From positions 1-7,137 of the forward strand of contig JAFQAF010000066.1 of assembly GCA_017400025.1 (NCBI GenBank): a stretch of 7,137 nt of DNA, in the 5' to 3' direction. Each line of letters opens with the position of its first letter. Position 1 is the stretch's first letter. A program made the position numbers and the translations under genes. This stretch comes from Oscillospiraceae bacterium. Lineage in GTDB: Bacteria; Bacillota_A; Clostridia; Oscillospirales; Ruminococcaceae. Positions 1 to 4,658 of the stretch are shown one piece after another. The notes below the pieces were generated by a model. That model made no database searches, was not told the DNA's origin, and worked only from the letters and a program-made list of their open reading frames with translations.

Positions 1-2
1 AT

Positions 3-1235
3 GCACAGACCATGTCCATTTCTGAAAGTTCCGCCACACTGGCGCATCATCACAATGGTATGCAGAACTATCGCTGTATCATGTCATTGCTGGCTATTAC
101 AGGCAATATTGGCACACCAGGCGGTCAGAACCCAAGCGAGGGCCAGTTTGCTGAAAGAACCACAGGCTATGAAACACATGAAAGGGAATTCATGTTCGAA
201 ACATATCCGGAAAATGTGTACAAAGCTGTTGGCGCTGATGTTCATCCACTGTGGTATGAACTGCGCCGTGACATGCAGGCGAATGACCTGGCACAGAATA
301 TCCTGAATCAGGATGAAAAATCTATCAGGGCTCTTTATGCTCACGGCATGAACTATCGCATGTTTGCTGAAGACGGCAAAGTACTGGAAGCATTCAAAAA
401 ACTGGACTTTTTTGTTGACGTTGACCTGTTTATGACAGACAGTGCCAAATGGGCGGATATTGTACTGCCTTGCTGTACATCCCTGGAACGCAGCGAATTC
501 AAAGGCTATCCCGGTGCTCATATTATGTACACAAAACCTGTTGTACAGCCACTGGGCGAAAGCAAACGTGATGTTGACATCATTACTGAACTGGCCAATG
601 TAATGGGTATTGATGACCCTGTACTCTGTTCCGGCTATGAAAATGCTGTAAAATACATACTGCGCGATCTGCCTGTTGACCTGGACATGGTTATGGCCAG
701 TGATGACGTAATCAAAATTGACGGAGTAGGTGTAAAAGATGGCAAGTGGTATATGGAAAACGGTTGGCGCACTCCAACGGGAAAAATTGAACTTTACAGT
801 GAAGTTATCGGTGCTCATCCGGAATGGGGCCTGAATCCGCTGCCAAGCTATACACCACCGATTAACCCAGACCCCGAAAAATATCCGTTTATGCTGTGTT
901 CAGGTGCGCGCTTGCCAAATGTGCTGCATTCACGCCTTCACGGAAGTCCATGGCAGCGCAGCCTTCTGCCGGATCCTACAGTGGAAATCAATCCGGAAGA
1001 CTGCGAAAAACTGGGGATAGAAAATGGTGATGATGTTGAAATTGTTACATCTATCGGCAGCCTTACATTCAAGGCAAACCCTACACACACGGTAAAACAG
1101 GGCCAGCTGTTTGTTTACCATGGTTATCCTGAAAGAGATATAAACAGCATTATCCCATACCTAGAAATCTGCGACCCGTATTCAGGCTATCCTGCATACC
1201 GCAGCGTTTACTGCACAATAAGGAGGGTTGACTGA
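3..1235 (+). CDS. Molybdopterin oxidoreductase catalytic subunit (DMSO reductase superfamily), 5'-truncated by the window
   Basis: This is the C-terminal ~410 residues of a bis-molybdopterin-guanine-dinucleotide enzyme; the open frame begins before the window. It aligns without large gaps to the complete 707-aa paralog at 4659-6782 from about residue 300 of that protein, so roughly 299 N-terminal residues are missing, including the expected [4Fe-4S] motif and Mo ligand. Visible family features are the ESSA..HHxNGMQNYR block near the start, FFVDVDLFMTDSAKWADIVLPCCTSLER (a molybdopterin-binding stretch of this superfamily) and a C-terminal molydopterin dinucleotide-binding domain (CSGARLPNVLHSRLHG, NGDDVEIVTSIGSLTFKA). 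The stop codon shares one base with the next start (TGATG at 1233-1237), so the Fe-S subunit is translationally coupled. The substrate cannot be read from sequence. It is probably cytoplasmic, judged from the paralog, but this protein's N-terminus is not visible. Family assignment is firm; reaction unknown. Confidence -1.
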   Translation, partial: AQTMSISESSATLAHHHNGMQNYRCIMSLLAITGNIGTPGGQNPSEGQFAERTTGYETHEREFMFETYPENVYKAVGADVHPLWYELRRDMQANDLAQNILNQDEKSIRALYAHGMNYRMFAEDGKVLEAFKKLDFFVDVDLFMTDSAKWADIVLPCCTSLERSEFKGYPGAHIMYTKPVVQPLGESKRDVDIITELANVMGIDDPVLCSGYENAVKYILRDLPVDLDMVMASDDVIKIDGVGVKDGKWYMENGWRTPTGKIELYSEVIGAHPEWGLNPLPSYTPPINPDPEKYPFMLCSGARLPNVLHSRLHGSPWQRSLLPDPTVEINPEDCEKLGIENGDDVEIVTSIGSLTFKANPTHTVKQGQLFVYHGYPERDINSIIPYLEICDPYSGYPAYRSVYCTIRRVD

Positions 1236-1741
1236 TGGCTAAAAGAGTAGAACTGGATATTTCACGTTGCTGTGCCTGCGGCGCATGTTCAATTGCCTGT
1301 ATGGACCAGAACGATATTGATCTTAAAACAGGTGTCAGACCATACAGAACAGTCTTCAGACAGGAATTCAACCAGGGTGCATCCATTGAATATTATTCCA
1401 TTGCATGTATGCACTGTGAAAATGCCCCATGTGTTACAGCCTGTCCGTCCGGCGTCCTTTATAAGGATAAGGAAACCGGTCTTACCCTGTATGACAACAC
1501 CAACTGCATTGGCTGTCATAGCTGTGCTATGGCCTGTCCGTTCGGTGCACCAACTTTTGGCGAAGATGATAAAATGACCAAATGTGATGGCTGTTATGAC
1601 AGAATCAAAGCTGGTCTGCAACCGGCCTGTGTTCAGGCTTGTTTCTTCCGTGCTTTGAAAATTGTTGATGACGAAAATCCTGTTACACCGGAAAATTCAC
1701 TTATATATCAGTGTGACCAGCTGGTAAAAAGTCAGAAATAA
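1235..1741 (+). CDS. DmsB-like four-[4Fe-4S] electron-transfer subunit
   Basis: A 168-aa ferredoxin-type subunit that passes electrons to or from the molybdopterin subunit encoded just upstream. Sixteen cysteines fall into the four-cluster pattern of the DmsB/PsrB/NrfC family: C12-x2-C15-x2-C18-x3-C22; C58-x2-C61-x4-C66-x3-C70; C91-x2-C94-x2-C97-x3-C101; and C117-x2-C120 with C132-x3-C136. No signal peptide or membrane helix is visible, so a soluble cytoplasmic location is expected. The start is fixed by a strong AGGAGGG at 1221-1227, 7 nt before the ATG, and by the 1-nt overlap with the catalytic gene. By eye it is about 70% identical to the 169-aa protein at 4147-4656. A short poorly conserved tail follows the last cluster. 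No membrane anchor gene follows: the transcript runs straight into a terminator at 1751. Confidence -1.
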   Translation: MAKRVELDISRCCACGACSIACMDQNDIDLKTGVRPYRTVFRQEFNQGASIEYYSIACMHCENAPCVTACPSGVLYKDKETGLTLYDNTNCIGCHSCAMACPFGAPTFGEDDKMTKCDGCYDRIKAGLQPACVQACFFRALKIVDDENPVTPENSLIYQCDQLVKSQK

Positions 1742-1750
1742 TATTTTCAA

Positions 1751-1786
1751 AATAAAAGACGAGGTAGCGATACCTCGTCTTTTATT
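1751..1786. terminator. Bidirectional intrinsic terminator between convergent operons
   Basis: A perfect 16-bp inverted repeat (1751-1766 with 1771-1786) closes on a 4-nt GCGA loop, which has GNRA form on the + strand. The GC-rich core GACGAGGTA/TACCTCGTC is flanked by A-rich and T-rich arms, so a U-rich 3' arm is produced in both directions. It starts 9 nt after the + strand Fe-S gene stop, and its last base touches the minus-strand stop codon at 1786-1788. It can end both converging transcripts. Confidence -1.
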
Positions 1787-2886
1787 TATATCTTGCTATA
1801 ATCCTGTGGGGTGTTTATATTTTTAAACTGTTGCGGATATTTTGCTTCAACGTACCGCGTATTCACACTGTTCAGCAACTCCATCAGTCGGTAATTACCG
1901 CTGTTTATCTGCTTTTTCACCTGAGGCAGAACAATTTTTTTGTATATGCCCACAGTAGGGAACATGCGCCCGTCTGCTGAAAAGATTATAGCATCAGCAC
2001 CTGTGTCCATTTTGTCAAACAATTGAAAAATACTTTCTTCATTTACAAATGGCATATCACAAGGTATAAAAAATACATACTCTTTTTCACATCTGTCCAG
2101 AGCAGAATAAATGGCTCCCAGCGGGCCTGTATCTTTTACTTTGTCCCCTATCAGTTCACGGCCAAATCTGCTGTAGGTATTATCATTGGCTGAAATATAC
2201 TGAATATCAAAAACAGCTGAGTTGTAAATTATATGGTCAATAAAGGTATAGCCATTGTAATTCAGCAATCCCTTTGGTCTACCCATACGGCTTGATTTTC
2301 CGCCTGCAATTATCACGCAGTCACATTGCCTTATGTTTTTCATGGCGTTTCGGCGCAGCATAATACTTGTGGTTATTTCAGTTGCTTTATCCGAAAATAT
2401 CTGTCTGTCCAATCCGGTTTTATCTGTTATATAGTTTTCAATATGAGTATATAAACGGATTTTTTCATCTGTATTGCTGAAATATGCTGTTTCTATCATG
2501 GCCAGTACAGCTGAATAGTTGTCAGTGCTGTCGCCATAATGCCAGCTTTCAAAATCTATGCCATAGATTCTGTTGCCTGACAGAATAAAGTTTTTCAGAT
2601 TGATATCATCCAGTACAATGTTTTCGGTCAGCCTGTTAAACTCCTGCACAAAATCAACAACCCTTTCAAAAGCCGGAAACAGCATATTTTTATCATCAGT
2701 TATATCTGCCAGTATGTACCCGTCAATGAAACTTAACATTGAAGTTTTTTCACCACTGGCCAGCAATTCAGGGCATATATCATAGCCTTTTAACAGGTTC
2801 AGAACATACTTCTCTTTATCATATGCGATTCTGCTGTGATATTTTTTTTGTACGCCATCCTGAGTTATAATTATCTGATTTTTCAC
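1786..2886 (-). CDS. mobA: Fusion: APH/choline-kinase-like domain + MobA-type molybdenum cofactor guanylyltransferase
   Basis: A 366-aa two-domain protein. Residues ~188-366 are MobA-like and would transfer a nucleotide (GMP in classical MobA) to molybdopterin: NTP-binding loop IIAGGKSSRMGRPKG (192-206), DTGPLGAI (252-259), PCDMPF (275-280, Mg-binding Asp277), a GRMFPTVGIY segment (306-315) and FKNINTPQD (354-362). Residues ~1-160 resemble a compact aminoglycoside/choline kinase fold: a hinge-like LSFIDGYILAD (51-61), a catalytic-loop-like VLDDINLKNFIL (91-102, with D94 and N99 in HxDxxxxN positions but the His replaced by Leu), and IDFESWHYGDSTDN (110-123) matching the IDxE..xGDxxxD metal-binding motif. 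The start is GTG, supported by a 4-nt GTGA overlap with the upstream gene; no strong Shine-Dalgarno is seen, so translational coupling is likely. The MobA domain is clear; MocA-type CTP use is an alternative. Kinase activity and its substrate are inferred. Confidence -1.
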   Translation of the reverse strand: MKNQIIITQDGVQKKYHSRIAYDKEKYVLNLLKGYDICPELLASGEKTSMLSFIDGYILADITDDKNMLFPAFERVVDFVQEFNRLTENIVLDDINLKNFILSGNRIYGIDFESWHYGDSTDNYSAVLAMIETAYFSNTDEKIRLYTHIENYITDKTGLDRQIFSDKATEITTSIMLRRNAMKNIRQCDCVIIAGGKSSRMGRPKGLLNYNGYTFIDHIIYNSAVFDIQYISANDNTYSRFGRELIGDKVKDTGPLGAIYSALDRCEKEYVFFIPCDMPFVNEESIFQLFDKMDTGADAIIFSADGRMFPTVGIYKKIVLPQVKKQINSGNYRLMELLNSVNTRYVEAKYPQQFKNINTPQDYSKI

Positions 2887-3377
2887 TGTATTTTTACCAT
2901 CACTACATTTTTGGCCCAGCGTGTGGAAAATTCATCCATATTTACCACCAGCATAAAGCTACCGCTTTCCTGTGGTAAAGGCTGACCATTTTCCTGTGTG
3001 ATGATATACACGTTTTTATCGACCATTAATTCATCATATGTAAACTGTACAGCATACTGGTCAGCACATACTGCGCTTATTACAGTTGATTCTGTCAGGG
3101 CAATACCCATATCAGACAGAATATCTTTCAACTGAATACCGCTGTAATTTCTGTCGGTCACTTCGCCGTTTCTACGTTTCATCTGTGTGTCAAATGTGGT
3201 GTAACTGTCAGCTTCTTCGCTGTAGTAATACACTTTTTCTTCATCATTCACTACTATCTGCAGCTGCTTTGCATTTGCCATTTCTTCCTGCTTTTTTACA
3301 GAGTTTCTGTTGATAAATATAAGTGCTGTAACTATAGCAAGCAGTATAATCATCCATATGCTTTTCTTGTTTTTCAT
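2883..3377 (-). CDS. Membrane-anchored protein with a short sulfite-oxidase-type (Oxidored_molyb-like) domain
   Basis: A 164-aa protein with a basic N-terminus (MKNKK) followed by one hydrophobic helix at about residues 7-22, so the rest should lie outside the membrane as a single-pass or uncleaved-signal protein. Residues ~78-164 show the pattern of the C-terminal half of the SUOX molybdopterin-binding fold: YSGIQLKDILSDMGI (78-92), SAVCADQYAVQFTYDEL (101-117), VYIITQENGQPLPQESGSFMLVV (123-145) and RWAKNVVMVKI (153-163), the last resembling the family's wvK.v..I end. It is too short for a full sulfite oxidase domain, and the only cysteine (C104) is not clearly the Mo ligand, so a binding rather than catalytic role is more likely. 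The start is supported by AGAGGT about 7 nt upstream. It lies 5 nt after the S-component gene and overlaps the mobA fusion by 4 nt. Fold assignment is moderate; ligand unknown. Confidence -1.
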   Translation of the reverse strand: MKNKKSIWMIILLAIVTALIFINRNSVKKQEEMANAKQLQIVVNDEEKVYYYSEEADSYTTFDTQMKRRNGEVTDRNYSGIQLKDILSDMGIALTESTVISAVCADQYAVQFTYDELMVDKNVYIITQENGQPLPQESGSFMLVVNMDEFSTRWAKNVVMVKIQ

Positions 3378-3382
3378 AATTA

Positions 3383-3928
3383 TTACCTCTTGTTTTTCAT
3401 TGGCTGTGGAAGTCTTTCCATGATTTCATATGCGATATATCCACCAAATGCACCTGAAAGAATACCAAAGATATAAAACAGAACAAAAGGTATGACTGAA
3501 AGATGAAAATACAGTATGTTGGTAAATGCAGCCCCTGCCAGCACACCCATAGCACCAGCCAGCGACATGCGCTGCTGCATAGGCAATCTGGCAGATATAC
3601 TACTATACAGTACTATATCTATAGCTACCCCTGGCAGGGTATAGGTTATAAACACAAGTATACCTGCTGTGGCAGAAATGCCTGAGCCAAGTGAAATAAC
3701 CGCCTGCACCAGTCCCATTAGTGCCCCGGTGCCTTTTTTCTGTATATATGCAGCACCGAAAACTATAAACAGCATACTGAAGCCTGCTGTTACACTGCCA
3801 CCGGGAATTCTTATGAAATCCGTCAACAGATTGAATACCGGTGAAACCAGTGGTTTTATAAATATACCCAACACTGCCAGAAAGGCCATAAGGCATATTT
3901 CATATGTTGTAAAATGTTGTTTTTTCAT
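3383..3928 (-). CDS. ECF-type transporter substrate-binding (S) component, likely substrate Moco-related or a vitamin
   Basis: A 181-aa, almost wholly hydrophobic protein with about six membrane segments (roughly residues 9-30, 45-64, 67-82, 86-110, 122-141, 145-169), the size and topology of ECF S components. The ALMGLVQAVISLGSG stretch after a short cytoplasmic KKG loop, and the FIRIPGGSVTAGFSMLF segment, recall this class. No ATPase (A) or T component lies in the window, so it would share a module encoded elsewhere (group II ECF). The frame is open upstream to 4054, but that extension is the structured RNA leader; the ATG at 3926-3928 is chosen because it has GGAGA 5 nt upstream, sits just after the terminator, and gives a normal-length S component. 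Its substrate cannot be read from sequence. Operon partners (SUOX-like binding domain, kinase-MobA fusion) suggest a pterin or Moco precursor; a thiamin-type or other vitamin substrate remains possible. Confidence -1.
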   Translation of the reverse strand: MKKQHFTTYEICLMAFLAVLGIFIKPLVSPVFNLLTDFIRIPGGSVTAGFSMLFIVFGAAYIQKKGTGALMGLVQAVISLGSGISATAGILVFITYTLPGVAIDIVLYSSISARLPMQQRMSLAGAMGVLAGAAFTNILYFHLSVIPFVLFYIFGILSGAFGGYIAYEIMERLPQPMKNKR

Positions 3929-3933
3929 TTCAA

Positions 3934-3938
3934 TCTCC
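3934..3938 (-). promoter_or_regulatory. Ribosome binding site fixing the S-component start
   Basis: On the minus strand, GGAGA precedes the ATG at 3928 by 5 nt. It lies immediately 3' of the terminator U-tract, so it exists only in transcripts that read through the hairpin. It decides the 181-aa start over the longer open frame that runs back through the leader. Confidence -1.
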
Positions 3939-3972
3939 AAAATAAACGGGCATATCCTGAAAAGATATGCCC
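3939..3972 (-). terminator. Intrinsic terminator of the leader (probable riboswitch expression platform)
   Basis: Read on the minus strand, a perfect 9-bp stem GGGCAUAUC/GAUAUGCCC (3972-3964 with 3956-3948) with a 7-nt loop is followed by a U-rich run (UUUAUUUU, 3946-3939). It ends just before the Shine-Dalgarno of the S-component gene and 11 nt before its ATG. A terminator in this position, inside an otherwise continuous gene array, implies conditional read-through into the last three genes. Confidence -1.
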
Positions 3973-3975
3973 AAA

Positions 3976-4125
3976 CAGACCTTTCATCGAAAGGCCTGCG
4001 GTATTTCTTTTCAAATTGCATAATGCGGGAAGGCGAAGTTGTTTCCTTCTTCACCCCGGAAGCTGAATTAACAGCTTCGTCATACAGGCCATGGCAAAGG
4101 CTGTAGGCCTGTATGCTCGAAATAC
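3976..4125 (-). promoter_or_regulatory. Structured RNA leader, candidate Moco-family riboswitch
   Basis: On the minus strand a closed multi-branch RNA can be drawn by hand. P1 is GUAUUUC/GAAAUAC (4125-4119 with 4007-4001). Inside it lie a perfect 10-bp hairpin (4115-4106 with 4090-4081, 15-nt loop), a perfect 7-bp hairpin (4078-4072 with 4065-4059), and a compound hairpin (CGGG/CCCG plus GUGAAG/CUUCGC, 4058-4049 with 4038-4026) tipped by a GAAA tetraloop (4045-4042). A further 10-bp hairpin (3998-3989 with 3985-3976) leads into the terminator. This is a typical aptamer plus expression-platform layout. Moco family membership is suggested by the GNRA-capped GGUGAA...UUCGCC arm followed by UCCCGC, which fits my recollection of that class, and by Moco genes on both sides. 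TPP, FMN and cobalamin cores are not seen. Structured regulatory RNA: fairly sure; ligand: tentative. Confidence -1.
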
Positions 4126-4146
4126 AATATTAAATTGTAAGATTTA

Positions 4147-4656
4147 TTATTTCTGACTTTCTGCCAGCTGCCGGCACTGTTTTACCAGTGAAACATCTTC
4201 CGGAACAGGGTTGTTTTTATCATCAACCAGCATCAGCGCGCCAAAGGAACAGCCACGTACACAGGCAGGTTCCAGCCCTGCTCTGATACGGTTGATACAG
4301 CCGTCACATTTTTTCATTTTGCCGTCAGGACCAAACGTTGGTGCGCCAAAAGGACAAGCCATTGCGCAACTGTGGCATCCGATGCAGTATTCAGTGTTGA
4401 ACAGTGTCAGTCCAGTTTCAGTATCCTTGTACAGACAGCCGGATGGACAGGCAGTTACACAAGGTGCGTTGTCACAGTGCATACAGGACATTGAATAATA
4501 TTCAATCAGGCCCAGATCTCTTGTTTCCTGTCTGAACACCATTCTGAATGGGCGCACACCTGTGGAAAGATCTATATCGTTCTGGTCCATACAGGCAACA
4601 GCGCATGCACCGCAGGCACAGCAGCGGGATATATCAAGTTCAAGTTTCAATGCCAT
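4147..4656 (-). CDS. DmsB-like four-[4Fe-4S] electron-transfer subunit (second copy)
   Basis: A 169-aa ferredoxin-type partner of the 707-aa molybdopterin subunit, encoded 2 nt downstream of that gene's stop. The sixteen cluster cysteines match the paralog: C12/C15/C18/C22, C58/C61/C66/C70, C91/C94/C97/C101 and C117/C120/C132/C136. There is an extra cysteine at C74 and, as in the other copy, one at C13. It has no signal sequence or membrane helix. AGGAGG at 4670-4665, within the last codons of the upstream gene, sets the ATG start at 4656. Only 21 nt separate its stop from the first base of the P1 stem of the riboswitch-like leader, with no terminator of its own, so transcription probably runs on into that leader. 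Divergence from the + strand copy (about 70% identity by eye) is concentrated at residues 45-50 and in the C-terminal tail. Confidence -1.
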   Translation of the reverse strand: MALKLELDISRCCACGACAVACMDQNDIDLSTGVRPFRMVFRQETRDLGLIEYYSMSCMHCDNAPCVTACPSGCLYKDTETGLTLFNTEYCIGCHSCAMACPFGAPTFGPDGKMKKCDGCINRIRAGLEPACVRGCSFGALMLVDDKNNPVPEDVSLVKQCRQLAESQK

Positions 4657-4658
4657 TT

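Noticed and set aside
84..818. Long minus-strand open frame of 244 codons opposite the molybdopterin gene.
   Set aside because: It is antisense to a clearly conserved protein, has no ribosome binding site or recognisable domain, and its protein looks like a complement-strand translation artefact.
1786..2886. LicC-type choline-phosphate cytidylyltransferase fused to choline kinase.
   Set aside because: The domain order and overall logic are similar, but the transferase half carries MobA-specific motifs (AGGxSSRMGxxK, GPLGAI, PCDMPF, NINTPxD), and all neighbours are Moco-related.
3929..4054. In-frame N-terminal extension of the S component, giving a 223-aa protein starting at 4054.
   Set aside because: The extension is made of the leader's hairpins and terminator, lacks a ribosome binding site at its ATG, and adds a charged segment unlike S components. 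The ATG at 3928 has a Shine-Dalgarno and gives a normal length.
3669..4106. Plus-strand open frame of 145 codons over the leader and S-component start.
   Set aside because: It runs antisense across the RNA stems and a membrane protein gene, with no domain and no ribosome binding site.
4001..4125. Cobalamin, FMN or TPP riboswitch.
   Set aside because: GGGGUGAA and CCCGC superficially recall cobalamin and FMN elements, but the characteristic cores (GCCACUG; AGGAUAU with GCGAGC; CUGAUGA/CUGAGA with ACCUGAU) are absent.
4134..4139. TACAAT on the minus strand as a -10 box for a dedicated promoter of the leader RNA.
   Set aside because: Position relative to P1 is suitable, but no convincing -35 hexamer lies 16-18 nt upstream, and the region is A/T-rich by composition. 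Read-through from the upstream Fe-S gene explains transcription equally well.
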